This document shows, piece by piece, positions 36,505 to 45,689 of a DNA stretch of 64,000 bases. The notes under the pieces are model-generated. The model did no database searches. It was not told where the DNA came from and saw only the letters and a list, made by a program, of their open reading frames with translations. This DNA comes from Akkermansia muciniphila (GTDB lineage Bacteria > Verrucomicrobiota > Verrucomicrobiia > Verrucomicrobiales > Akkermansiaceae), in the NCBI GenBank assembly GCA_945890645.1, contig CAMDCV010000018.1, positions 17,691 to 81,690 on the forward strand, given 5' to 3'. Every line of letters starts with the position of its first letter. Within the stretch, counting starts at the first letter, position 1. The translations under genes were made by a program, and so were the position numbers.

Positions 36505-37194
36505 ATGAAACAATCTTCTCCTAGCGTCATTGGCATTGATGTGGGTGGCCGTGTGAAAGGCTATCACGCAGTCGCCCTATGCGATGGCCAATTCGAACCG
36601 CATCATTTTACGCAACCGGAAAAAGTCGCGGCATGGTGTGTGGCTCATGCAGCTCAGGTCATCGCGATTGATGCGCCCTGTGCATGGGCCACGCTCGGCG
36701 GTTCTCGGCTTGCCGAGCGATCACTGGCAATAGATGGAAAAACGATCCAGTGTTTCAAGACTCCTACGCGAAGCTCTTCCTATGGTCGGGCTTTTTATGA
36801 TTGGGTGTTTCAGGGCGAAAAACTTTACCAGTGCCTTTTCCCGCAGTATCATCTTTTTGACGGTTCTTCTCAGAAAGAAAAAATCGTCTTCGAGACCTTC
36901 CCTCATGCCGTCGTATGCGCCTTGGCGGGGCGAGTCATTCCAGCCCGCCCCAAGGCAAGCACTCGCCGCAGGATGCTACGAGAGCAGGGCTACGAGGATG
37001 AACCACTCAAAAACATTGACTTCGTGGATGCCGCTCTCTGCGCCTTGAGTGCGGATCGTTTTCTCCACCATCGCGCCCAATGGTTTGGCGATCGTGAGGA
37101 GGGATATATTGTGGTGCCGGAGGGAAAAGACTTATACGCCGCTAAACGTATTAATTTACAGGCGACATTCGCCACAAAAAAATCCTTGTCATAG
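36505..37194 (+). CDS. DUF429 domain protein (RNase H-like fold, predicted nuclease-like)
   Basis: A 229-residue protein. The start SVIGIDVGGRVKGYHAVAL, the acidic motif VIAIDAPCAWA, the FETFPHAVVCALAG segment and the C-terminal NIDFVDAALCALSADRF are the conserved blocks of DUF429, a family with an RNase H-like arrangement of acidic residues. ATG 36505 was chosen over a TTG 18 bases earlier. Its role in bacteria is not established. It is separated from the preceding gene by a terminator, so it has its own promoter or is read with the genes after it. Confidence 0.82.
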   Translation: MKQSSPSVIGIDVGGRVKGYHAVALCDGQFEPHHFTQPEKVAAWCVAHAAQVIAIDAPCAWATLGGSRLAERSLAIDGKTIQCFKTPTRSSSYGRAFYDWVFQGEKLYQCLFPQYHLFDGSSQKEKIVFETFPHAVVCALAGRVIPARPKASTRRRMLREQGYEDEPLKNIDFVDAALCALSADRFLHHRAQWFGDREEGYIVVPEGKDLYAAKRINLQATFATKKSLS

Positions 37195-37277
37195 TAAAAG
37201 GTTGTCGGTTTCCTGCCGTAGTGATCTTCACTGTTTGTATAGGGAGTGACCACCACTCAATACTGTTTGATAAAAAT

Positions 37278-37805
37278 ATGAAACACATCATTAGCGCTAT
37301 TGTCATTTTATTGCTTCTCCCGTTTCACCGTTCGCAAGGAGAGGAAGATCCCAGATTTACGTCGGGAAACCTTGGCGTGGAGAATTCTTTCCTGAAGGGA
37401 ATGTATGAAGTCACAGTAAAAGCCTTTAATCGAGAATTTGGGGCATTGCGCGGTCTTGAAGTTGTCCGCAAAGTAGGTGGAGCGTATGTAGTTACTGGCT
37501 TCATCACTCTGGATGAAATCAAGGAACCTGTCACGGAAAAGGACTTCGAACGAATCAACAAAAGTTTTCAACCATTCATTCAAGCACAGATCGATTTGTA
37601 CAAGAAAAAAGGCATTCCTATCTCATCAATCCAGAATGATTTCCCACTGCCCGAAAGTGCAGAAGGATACCAGAAAAATGAACTGCCAAGAATGGCATAC
37701 GTTCTTTCAGGCGAAAAAGACGCTTTGTTTTGCATGGATATCACATTCTCTGAAAGGAAGGATGAGCATCTTGTCGTTAATTTCACTATCGTTGCGGTTC
37801 CGTAG
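37278..37805 (+). CDS. Secreted hypothetical protein
   Basis: A 175-residue protein starting at ATG 37278 with a signal peptide (MKHIISAIVILLLLPFHRSQ). The mature domain is small and alpha/beta-like (LEVVRKVGGAYVVTGFITLD, TEKDFERINKSFQPFIQAQI). It lacks cysteines apart from one late in the sequence. I recognise no family. It lies 83 bases after the DUF429 gene on the same strand. Confidence 0.6.
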   Translation: MKHIISAIVILLLLPFHRSQGEEDPRFTSGNLGVENSFLKGMYEVTVKAFNREFGALRGLEVVRKVGGAYVVTGFITLDEIKEPVTEKDFERINKSFQPFIQAQIDLYKKKGIPISSIQNDFPLPESAEGYQKNELPRMAYVLSGEKDALFCMDITFSERKDEHLVVNFTIVAVP

Positions 37806-37891
37806 AGATCATAAAATCTAACAGGAAGTCATTCCTATCTCATGCTCCGCCGCCTGTTTCAACTTCACACCGCTGGTATTACAAAAAAAAT

Positions 37892-39439
37892 ATGAAAGCA
37901 ACGGAATTCGAAATCGATTTTGAGCAAATCAAATCAAGCATCCATCAATGCATGGAGAAAAGTTTCGAAATCATCGATTCCCATGCAGAGTTTGCCGCGA
38001 CCTCATTCGGAGTCTCATTTGATACAAGATTTGGTAGATTTTCGATCCGCTTGAATAACGATGATGATGAGTCATACCGGTGTGATGAAGTGGCATCCTT
38101 TACCGGTCCGTCACTCTGCGGCGTTGACCTGGTTCAAATCGATGAATTTCGCGAGAAATACGAGAATTCGGAATCGGACGAGGAAATGAAAATCAGAACC
38201 ACGATCGATGGTAACGTAATTGTATGTGAAAGTGATGAATTCGAGAGGCTTCTCAGCGAAAAAGTCATTCACTGGGTAAAAGAGGCCTTTGCGAATCGGA
38301 TAGAAAATCGTTGGCTTCCTTGTTGGATACGCTTTGAGCAAAGCAATGGGGGCGGAGAGCACTGGCGCTGCCGCGGAGCGGTCCTTCCCAAAGAAAGAGT
38401 TTGGTTAAGTGACCCGATTGATGGCCAGCGAATCGATAGTGCCCGCAGCAAGATTTGTGTATACAAAGTCGCATACAAGTGTCGAAAGTATGTAGGATTC
38501 GATTTCGAAAAATATACGCAACTCACTGGCGCTCCGCTAGAGGGAACGGATGTAGTTCCCCTGAAGATACGAACTTATGGTGAGATGCTCCGCTCTGGTG
38601 ATTTGGCTCCTGTGGGATATTGCAAGGAGTTTGCTCTTAACCTCGAAAGGCCAGCGGCTACAGAGATGAAAGAGTTTTTGGTAACGGATATCGAGTTTGT
38701 TCCGTTCGAAATCTCTGGGAGAAACTGGGAGTTGTGCAATTGCCTCAATGTCCTTGAAGTTCTCAATCTCAAAACCACACGATTTGAGAATGGGGCGATC
38801 GGAAGCAACAGACGGATTGAAGAGCTTGAGTTCGACGAAAAATATTTGGTATCCTTGACTTCAAAAGTTTTTCGCATCGCGGAGAGCCCTCAGGATGGAG
38901 TCTATTTCCTTAGTTCTCTCGAGCAAAAGGGTCTACTCGAATTCTGTGAAGAGAGGGGACTGAGGGGCTTAGGATTCAATCTCGTGTGGACAAGCGATTT
39001 AGAAAGTTTGCGCGATTTGGCAGAGGAATTTAGAAGCTTGGTGGAAAGGCGACTGATGAGACTTCATGGAAGCGCCCATGTGAAAGACTCCATTAACGTC
39101 GAATGCCTTTATGGTTACCAGAAAGACTTATGGAGATTGATCGAAGCAGAGCGAATCTTTCAGGCACAGGGGGCACGAGAATTGATTAAGAACGTTCAAG
39201 GTCTGCGAGATTTCCCGAATCAGGTTGTTAGAAACTTGGTTCCTGAGAAATGGTTTTGGTTTAACAAGGGTAATGAAAGTGATGTCGCAGATAGGCTTGA
39301 GCAGGAGTTTTCAGGGAGAAGCCTGCTCGATGGCATGAATGGCTATCTATCAAGAATGCTCCCGAAAGGGATTCGTGATCTCACAAACATGGAGGCAACG
39401 AACTCAGGACACATGGCAGTCTTTGGGCCCGAGATGTGA
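37892..39439 (+). CDS. Multidomain cytosolic protein with Imm11/DUF1629-like region
   Basis: A 515-residue protein without signal peptide or membrane segment. Residues ~1-140 are acidic, in the style of SUKH or other immunity-type proteins, but no family is certain. Residues ~195-390 (FVPFEISGRNWELCNCLNVL, IEELEFDEKYL, GVYFLSSLEQKGLLEFCEER, GLRGLGFNLVW) have the layout of the Imm11/DUF1629 immunity family found beside polymorphic toxins. Residues ~390-515 are helical and unrecognised. It has no toxin gene next to it, which would make it an orphan immunity protein. The assignment is by pattern memory only. Confidence 0.5.
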   Translation: MKATEFEIDFEQIKSSIHQCMEKSFEIIDSHAEFAATSFGVSFDTRFGRFSIRLNNDDDESYRCDEVASFTGPSLCGVDLVQIDEFREKYENSESDEEMKIRTTIDGNVIVCESDEFERLLSEKVIHWVKEAFANRIENRWLPCWIRFEQSNGGGEHWRCRGAVLPKERVWLSDPIDGQRIDSARSKICVYKVAYKCRKYVGFDFEKYTQLTGAPLEGTDVVPLKIRTYGEMLRSGDLAPVGYCKEFALNLERPAATEMKEFLVTDIEFVPFEISGRNWELCNCLNVLEVLNLKTTRFENGAIGSNRRIEELEFDEKYLVSLTSKVFRIAESPQDGVYFLSSLEQKGLLEFCEERGLRGLGFNLVWTSDLESLRDLAEEFRSLVERRLMRLHGSAHVKDSINVECLYGYQKDLWRLIEAERIFQAQGARELIKNVQGLRDFPNQVVRNLVPEKWFWFNKGNESDVADRLEQEFSGRSLLDGMNGYLSRMLPKGIRDLTNMEATNSGHMAVFGPEM

Positions 39440-39505
39440 TGTATCCCGAAACGCCTGTTCAACACTTGCACTTGCTTCTGGAGACGGATGTGGTTTACCT
39501 ATGTG

Positions 39506-39955
39506 ATGAAAATGATGTTCCGCTATGCTATCCTTACCTTGATCGTTTTCTGTCTGGGGAGCTGCGGAAAAAGCACGAACGACTACGAACTAGCATCTGC
39601 GGATTTTGGTGCGGACACTCTGCACATGGTGGAGAAAGAGATGGGGCTCAAGTTGCCAAGTGGGGCGAAGGGAGTGAACTTTTATTACAAAGCGCCGATT
39701 GATCCTGCCTTCCTCGCAAAAATCGAAATTCCTGACGATGCTAAGGACGATATGGATCAACAGCTTTCCGCATTACCGAACAAACCCTTCAAGAGCAGTG
39801 GTGGCTTACCGGATAGGATAGCCTGGTGGACGCCGTCCGATGGGCGCGTAGTGCACGATCGCAAGTTTTTTGATGAGAATACGGGCCAGTCAAGAAGAGC
39901 TGTTCTGACGGAGAAGGACGGCAAATGGTTTCTTTATCTCGACTGGAATACCTAG
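39506..39955 (+). CDS. Small putative lipoprotein
   Basis: A 149-residue protein. ATG 39506 gives MKMMFRYAILTLIVFCLGSC with a lipobox LGSC, so it is probably lipidated (Lgt is encoded at 8644). An ATG six codons earlier is possible. The mature part (FGADTLHMVEKEMGLKLPSG, VNFYYKAPIDPAFLAKIEIP, VVHDRKFFDENTGQSRRAVL) resembles small stand-alone proteins that sense or bind ligands in other bacteria, but I cannot name the family. It is 66 bases downstream of the Imm11-like gene on the same strand. Confidence 0.65.
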   Translation: MKMMFRYAILTLIVFCLGSCGKSTNDYELASADFGADTLHMVEKEMGLKLPSGAKGVNFYYKAPIDPAFLAKIEIPDDAKDDMDQQLSALPNKPFKSSGGLPDRIAWWTPSDGRVVHDRKFFDENTGQSRRAVLTEKDGKWFLYLDWNT

Positions 39956-40009
39956 ATGAAATCGCTGCTAACGCTCGACTCCAGAGGACATGATGACCGA
40001 GCTAGTCCA

Positions 40010-42667
40010 TCAAGGAGACTGTGTTTGCACGCGGAAGTATCTGTGTTGTGAGGGGATGGTGCGCGTTTGACTGGTGCTGCTGCCCGTTGCGGTAACATTG
40101 AGCCCCATGGCGTTCCACTGGGTGAGGTTGGGAGAACTCTGGATTTGATAGACGACTCCTGAAACGCTTTGCCAAGCGATGGTGAGCTGCGTGGCGTTGT
40201 TATGGCGCGTGAAGCTAGTGATCCGGAGCGCGGAGGCCGATTGGCCGGGATCAGTTTTTGCGGAAAATTCCATCTGGTTGGTGAATCCATCGCCATCGGG
40301 ATCTGCTGTCGCGTTTTTATTGGATAACGTGGGATACAGGGCAATCCAGGCATCGTAGGCGCTTAGCACCGTCACTTGCAGGGCGGCCGAGTCTTTGGTC
40401 AAGCCACCATTATCGGTAGCGCGCAGTATGTAACTTTGAATGCCCAGGGGAGGAGTGGTGATGAAGGAATAGGGTGCCGCGGTGTCAGTGGCAACTAGCG
40501 AACCATTCCGAAAGAGCTCGACTTTTGTCACGCTGCCAGGAGCCGTATCGCTGGCGGTGCCTTCGATTGTCAGTGGTTGACCGACAGTGATGACCTGTGC
40601 TGTGCTGGGTGATGTGATCGCCACTTGAGGTGGGATTGGGATGCTGGTGCCATAAAAGGTGAGAGTGGCTGCCGTGAGTGTGCCTGCATCCTCTGCGGCT
40701 CGATCCGCGATTTTTAATGTCCAGTTGCCATCCGATGCCTCGCCCCAATGGCGCACGGTGCTGAAGGTCCAGCCGCTGTAGTTTGAATTACCGTCATCGT
40801 GGCTCTCGACGAGTCGACTGGTCATCCCATTGGGAGCGGTGAGTATCATTTCTAAATCACCGCGATAGGCGTGGGTGATGCTTACTTTGATCGTTACGTG
40901 CTCCACGCGCATGTTTTCGGGTGCAGCAAACGTGCGAGTGATACCCGTGGCGGAATTGTCGGGGATCGCCTGTGTTAGCCCTGTTTGCGCAACGGTGCCG
41001 CTTGTCATTGCGGCGAGATTGGACCATGTCGCGGCCAAATTCACAGCGGCAGTGGCATCGATCAGACCGGCTCCGTAACCATGGTGGAAATGAAAACCGG
41101 CGCTGTTATTCGCCCATCCTGCGTCGGAAGAATTGACCTTCTTTGCACTGCGGATGAGAATTTCTTTCACATCGCGCCAACCAAGATTGGGATTTTTTTC
41201 GAGCATCAATGCCGCAACGCCGGAAGCTGCGGGGGTGGCCGAGGAAGTCCCGCCGAAATCATTGGCATAATCGGAAGTGCTGTAACCGCTTCGCCCCCTG
41301 CGATCTGTGGTGGTGATGGCTCTGCTATCCGCAGATCCATCGGAAGGCGTGACGCAGACCAGATTTGCACCCGATTCGCTATACTCAGCTTGCCGTAGTC
41401 GGCTGTCCATCGCGCCGATGCCGAAGGTGTAAATGGAGTTCGCGTAGCCGTCCTTGTTGGATTGGTCTTCGATATAATCGGGATCGTTCAAATTTCTGCC
41501 ATTTCCGCCGGCCCAGAAAATGAGTGTGCCCTTGCCGCCTCTGCCACTGGTGACCGCCGTTTGAAATGCCGCTAGAGTCAATGGTCCGGGTCCCTCTAAC
41601 AAGTCACCGACATCCACTGGACCCCAACTGTTGTTTTTGATCTGGATGATGTCATTTCTGTACGCCATCGCTTCTCCTTCTGTCTGATCGGTCGATCCGG
41701 TAACAGAATTCGCCAATCGTAGTCCAACGATCATGGCTTCGGGTGCAACTCCCGACACCCCAGTGCCATTGTTGCCGCGTGCCGCAGCCACTCCTGCTAC
41801 GGATGTGCCATGGTCGTCATCGGATGCCTGCGGACTCGGGTCGGAATCATTCTGGATCCAGTCCTTACCGTTGACTGTATCGATATTGCCAGCGAAGTCA
41901 GGGTGAGTGACATCCACGCCGTCATCAATGATGCCGATGCGAATGCCGGTGCCTTTGACACCGCCACTAACACCGTAGTTCCATGCTGTTTCTACGTTCA
42001 AGTCGCTACCAAGTAGAGTATCGGAGAGTCCTGTATATTTCAGATGCCATTGATTCGTGATCAAGGGATCGTTAGGCATGACTCTGCCTGGTTTGATGGT
42101 GACGGTCTGCAAATCTACGACTGTCAAATCGCCACGTTCCTTGAGTTGCTGGGATTTCTCCAACGCTGAGAGGGGATCTGTTGCTGTGAAGACTGCCAAG
42201 CCAGGTGCATAGTCGGGCTGAGAATCAAGTGTCAGTCCGGTATTGACCGCAAGCTGCTGAGCGGTCATGCCTTCAGGCAAATTCAGGGTAATGCGGTTGG
42301 TAATCAATACCCTGCGACGAAGATCATTCTCTTTGCCCTTGGGATAAGCGACCACGTAGCACTCGGACTTTTGATGTAACTGATGCATCTGAGCGCGCAG
42401 GGTTTCCCATGAGGCTGTGCCGGAAATTTTGACGATCTCTGGCACTCCGTCATCGCCACGCAGTGCGTATTGATCTAACTCAATCTGATGCTCCACTCCA
42501 TTGCGCTCATAACTGAACTCTTCTAATGCTTTGGTCGTGATGGAAGAGGTTGGATGAGCAGTGATTTGATCCGTCTCATTTTTGACTTGCGATTGCCGCC
42601 AAAAGAAAAAGATCACGAGCAGAATGGATGCAATGGCAAGTGATGGATAGCGCCGCTCGAACTTCAT
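40010..42667 (-). CDS. Subtilisin-like serine protease with P domain and C-terminal Ig-like modules
   Basis: An 885-residue exported or membrane-anchored S8 peptidase. The start is ATG 42667 with an N-terminal hydrophobic segment (SLAIASILLVIFFF). A propeptide-like region (~45-190) precedes the catalytic domain with Asp in GIIDDGVDVTHPDF, His in DDDHGTSVAGVAA and Ser in GGTSSATPAASGVAALML. A proprotein-convertase P domain follows (FAAPENMRVEHVTIKVSITH, YRGDLEMILTAPNG), then an Ig-like domain (PPQVAITSPSTAQVITVGQP) and the DPDGDGFTNQMEF module. The kexin-like order of catalytic plus P domain suggests maturation of other secreted proteins. All three catalytic residues are present. Confidence 0.92.
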   Translation of the reverse strand: MKFERRYPSLAIASILLVIFFFWRQSQVKNETDQITAHPTSSITTKALEEFSYERNGVEHQIELDQYALRGDDGVPEIVKISGTASWETLRAQMHQLHQKSECYVVAYPKGKENDLRRRVLITNRITLNLPEGMTAQQLAVNTGLTLDSQPDYAPGLAVFTATDPLSALEKSQQLKERGDLTVVDLQTVTIKPGRVMPNDPLITNQWHLKYTGLSDTLLGSDLNVETAWNYGVSGGVKGTGIRIGIIDDGVDVTHPDFAGNIDTVNGKDWIQNDSDPSPQASDDDHGTSVAGVAAARGNNGTGVSGVAPEAMIVGLRLANSVTGSTDQTEGEAMAYRNDIIQIKNNSWGPVDVGDLLEGPGPLTLAAFQTAVTSGRGGKGTLIFWAGGNGRNLNDPDYIEDQSNKDGYANSIYTFGIGAMDSRLRQAEYSESGANLVCVTPSDGSADSRAITTTDRRGRSGYSTSDYANDFGGTSSATPAASGVAALMLEKNPNLGWRDVKEILIRSAKKVNSSDAGWANNSAGFHFHHGYGAGLIDATAAVNLAATWSNLAAMTSGTVAQTGLTQAIPDNSATGITRTFAAPENMRVEHVTIKVSITHAYRGDLEMILTAPNGMTSRLVESHDDGNSNYSGWTFSTVRHWGEASDGNWTLKIADRAAEDAGTLTAATLTFYGTSIPIPPQVAITSPSTAQVITVGQPLTIEGTASDTAPGSVTKVELFRNGSLVATDTAAPYSFITTPPLGIQSYILRATDNGGLTKDSAALQVTVLSAYDAWIALYPTLSNKNATADPDGDGFTNQMEFSAKTDPGQSASALRITSFTRHNNATQLTIAWQSVSGVVYQIQSSPNLTQWNAMGLNVTATGSSTSQTRTIPSQHRYFRVQTQSP

Positions 42668-42802
42668 ATGATATCTGCTGCGCATTTTTGTGATGCTCGT
42701 TAGTACTGCAAGAGAAATCATCAGCAATGACAGAGAAGTGCGTGAAAGATTCGCCACTTACAACCAATAGTATTAATTTCACTAATGACATTTTGAGCAT
42801 CG
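42668..42802. other. Promoter region of the protease gene
   Basis: A short AT-rich stretch between the protease start and the remnant at 42803. No gene is recognised; an in-frame extension of the protease reading frame to 42757 lacks signal-peptide character. Confidence 0.4.
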
Positions 42803-43027
42803 TCACACATCTATGGTGGGGATGCTCACTGGTATTGTATCATCTTTAGCAAGCTCCGTCTCTGCAGTGGGAAGGTCATCGGGTACATCGACATCTTTTA
42901 GTTCCGATAGAAATGCGCTGCGACATCTTGCTGTAGCGGCGGCACCGAGAGCAGGGATCAGGCGTGTCTTGTTTTTTCCCACGCAAGGAAGGCGAGTCAT
43001 GAAAATCAGGAAATCGGTGTAGCTCAT
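42803..43027 (-). pseudogene. Truncated DUF2064 / TIGR04282-type glycosyltransferase fragment
   Basis: ATG 43027 begins MSYTDFLIFMTRLPCVGKNK, then TRLIPALGAAATARCRSAFL, which is the N-terminal nucleotide-binding start of the DUF2064 family (usual LIIFxRxPxPGxxKTRLxPALG). The similarity ends after ~45 residues, where an unrelated acidic, Thr-rich stretch runs to the stop at 42803. Family members are ~190-210 residues, so this is a fragment of 74 residues. It is probably non-functional, although a new short protein cannot be excluded. Confidence 0.6.
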
Positions 43028-43180
43028 GGGTTGTTCCGTGATCAATTGTATTCCTCGAAATTTATTGTTAGATATTCTATTCAATCAGCTTGCTAATGGA
43101 ATATCCAAGATGAGATGCGATGAAATGGTAAAGCGTTTGGTATTTTGGCATCTTGTTTGTTTGTGTGGGAATGAATTCCT

Positions 43181-44461
43181 CTAAATCATTGTGTGTGGCC
43201 AGACGATTACTGAGTCATTGACGTTGGCGATCATCCTCACTTGGCTGTCTTGCGATATGACGAATCCGATTGCCTCCGGCTCTACGGAACACAAGCGGTA
43301 AACGGAACGATGGCGTGTGCCGTCGCCGCGCACGTCCCAAGAAGTGATATTTTTTCCTTCTAAATCATGAGCAAGCCCGACCATGAATACGTTTCGATCC
43401 ACTCGGATTTCCCCGCCGAATCCCACGAGGCGAACTCGCTTATCTAGCACAAGAGCTCCATCGACCTGCATTAAATCAGAGAACAGGCGCGCCAATTCAA
43501 AAAATGCTTCTTCCAGCAAATCCAGCTCGATGTCTTTGCTATTTCGGAAAACGTGCCACGCATCATCAACGGAAGATCCATCCTCACACAATTCTCCTAC
43601 CCGCCGAATCATGGACTCGATCAGACTCCTGAACCTCGATCCTCCAACCTCGGGAACGGACGCGTATTTGAAATCAATCCAGCTCAAAGACATCTCTTTA
43701 CCATCCTCAGCATCCGGTAGAAAAATCAGCGTGCCACCATGACCGCTGGTGCGCACTAGGTTGATAATGCGTTTGACAAATTGAAGGGAAATCAAATGAG
43801 CCAACTTGCCATACGCTTCTGCGTCCAAGCTCGACGGCAGACAACAGGCGATCAAACTCTCGATTAACTGTTGCCTGTTTCCCGCAAACCGGTCACTCAA
43901 AATCGACGACTGAAACACATCCATTCGAGGGCCATAAAATTCTCGTCCACGCCACTCAACCATCAGATCATAGCCTTGATAGAATAACAACCAGCCGGGA
44001 TCACGGACATGGATGATAGGGTGCGAGAGGTCATTGCCCGTGGGCTTGCGCCCGCCCCCCACGAGATTCAGCCAACGCGGTCCCGTATTGAGAATGCCCC
44101 ATATCCGTAAACCTTTGTCGCGGTCAGGCCATATCGCCAATGCGGAATGGAAAAAGCCCGCAGCAGGACTCAGGCGCTTGATTTCGTTGGCTGTGAATGG
44201 GTGCGGCGTGGTAAACCGCACGGCTAGAATGCCATCGGGCGGCCCGCCCACCGGAGAAAATTCCTCAGGGGGCGAAATTACGACTCGTGCCCTCACAACC
44301 TTCCCCTCTTCTTTGAGCAGGCTCGCTGCAAAAAGTACAGCGCAGACCGTAGCGAGCTCATCCTGAGTGGGAGCACCGATCCGGTCCTTGACCGAGAAGT
44401 GAAGTTTTTCCACCACATCCTGCAACAAAACTTGGTGGGAAGCGTCCGATGAATGTTTCAT
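43181..44461 (-). CDS. Probable diadenylate cyclase (DAC) with an N-terminal sensor-like region
   Basis: A 426-residue cytosolic protein from ATG 44461. The last ~100 residues carry the two signature motifs of the c-di-AMP synthase fold: DGA in QVDGALVLDKRVRLVGFG (Asp ~334) and RHR in GDGTRHRSVYRLCSV (~383-385), followed by EAIGFVISQDSQVRMIAN as in DAC domains. The preceding ~320 residues contain no transmembrane segments and are unlike CdaA or DisA. I recall stand-alone DAC proteins with uncharacterised N-terminal 'DACN'-type sensor regions in PVC and Bacteroidota genomes. c-di-AMP controls potassium and cell-wall balance, and related nucleotides act in defence. Activity is inferred. Confidence 0.7.
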   Translation of the reverse strand: MKHSSDASHQVLLQDVVEKLHFSVKDRIGAPTQDELATVCAVLFAASLLKEEGKVVRARVVISPPEEFSPVGGPPDGILAVRFTTPHPFTANEIKRLSPAAGFFHSALAIWPDRDKGLRIWGILNTGPRWLNLVGGGRKPTGNDLSHPIIHVRDPGWLLFYQGYDLMVEWRGREFYGPRMDVFQSSILSDRFAGNRQQLIESLIACCLPSSLDAEAYGKLAHLISLQFVKRIINLVRTSGHGGTLIFLPDAEDGKEMSLSWIDFKYASVPEVGGSRFRSLIESMIRRVGELCEDGSSVDDAWHVFRNSKDIELDLLEEAFFELARLFSDLMQVDGALVLDKRVRLVGFGGEIRVDRNVFMVGLAHDLEGKNITSWDVRGDGTRHRSVYRLCSVEPEAIGFVISQDSQVRMIANVNDSVIVWPHTMI

Positions 44462-44717
44462 AGTTTTACCAACAGATTTGAAGCTGACCAATCAAAAAAG
44501 AAGTCGTCACAATTTGCCTGTTAAGCGTTATAAAGTCCAGTCCGGAACTTTCACAGGGCGAGCGCCTCTTCTTTTGCCGATGGAATCAAGCTATGCGAAA
44601 TCATACGGAAAGGCTAACACATTGTGATTATGAACCACTTAAAATGCGTTAGCCGTGGGAACTTCAATGCCGCCCCCTCTTGTTCAAGCTGAGCCTATGC
44701 CGGTGATGAATATAGTC

Positions 44718-45577
44718 TCATTTCTTATACCCGGCTTCGATCAAACGGGGGATCGAGACTTTTCTCACGTAAGAGTGCTGTGGGTTCAGCTTTACATAAT
44801 CCTGATGACATTTTTCTGCCGGGTAGAATTTTTCAAATGCGGTGATTTGTGTGGCAATTTTTATACCGGCTTTTTTTCCCTGGCACTTTTAGAGGTTTCG
44901 ATAGTTGCGTTCTCTTCGGCGGTTCGATAGAATAAGGCGGAGCGGTATTGTTTGCCGAAGTCGGGGGCGACGCCTCGCGCATCAGTGGGTCGTGGCTTTT
45001 CCAGAACACGTCGAGTAGTTTTGCGTAACTTGTTTTATCGGCATCGTAGGTGATTTCTACGGCTTCAGTGTGTCCGGTTTTACCTCCGCCGACTTGATCG
45101 TGATTGGGGTTGTTTTCTTTACCGCCGCTGTAGCCGGAAACGACATCGGTCACGCCGGGGACGCGCTCGAAGATGGCTTCCACGCACCAGAAAAATCCGG
45201 CAGCGAAGGTGGCCTTTCGTAGGTCTTCTGCTGGGAGAAGGGTGGGAAATAAAAGTGAGGCAAGTAATAGAACTTCAGGACATCGGGTGAGAGGGGCTTG
45301 GTAAAGCTCGGCCAGCCGGTGCTGGAATCGAACTTGTCCAGTGAACTGAAAAGCGCTTCACCGCCGATAATGTCAATGTAGATTACCGCTCTGTGATTGT
45401 TATAATATTCATTGCGAAAAGGCGGCTCGGTACCGTCCTCTTGCGTCACGTAATACTGCATGGCAGTCAGTTTTTTCTTAACCTCTACTTGTGCCGGGTG
45501 TCTTCTCTTTTGACGAAGGTGAAGGCAAGAATACCAGCGACAAGGGCAAGTAGTGGAATGGTGTATTTCGTATGCAT
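44718..45577 (-). pseudogene. msrBA: Decayed msrBA (methionine sulfoxide reductase B-A fusion)
   Basis: ATG 45577 starts a signal-like segment ([20 protein letters not shown]) whose frame is shifted relative to the MsrB domain. MsrB continues from 45461 ([40 protein letters not shown]), then its C-terminal half is missing. The next frame gives MsrA ([20 protein letters not shown]), where the catalytic Cys of GCFW has become Phe. A further one-base loss near 44970 shifts the rest, whose proper frame (DARGVAPDFGKQYRSALFYR) ends at TGA 44718-44720. Several independent lesions make this a true pseudogene of a formerly exported protein-repair enzyme. Confidence 0.8.
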
Positions 45578-45689
45578 GATTGCATTTTTTGGTTGCAATG
45601 ATGAGTCGTCCACGAGGGGGGATGTCTTAACAGGGGAGTGCTAAATTTTTTCTTCAGCGCAATTCTAAGGCTTTGAAAAACGGCTGGAT

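Noticed and set aside
39436..39702. An 88-residue plus-strand frame overlapping the lipoprotein gene
   Set aside because: It is out of frame with the lipobox protein at 39506, which has a clear signal, and its composition changes midway as expected for a shadow frame.
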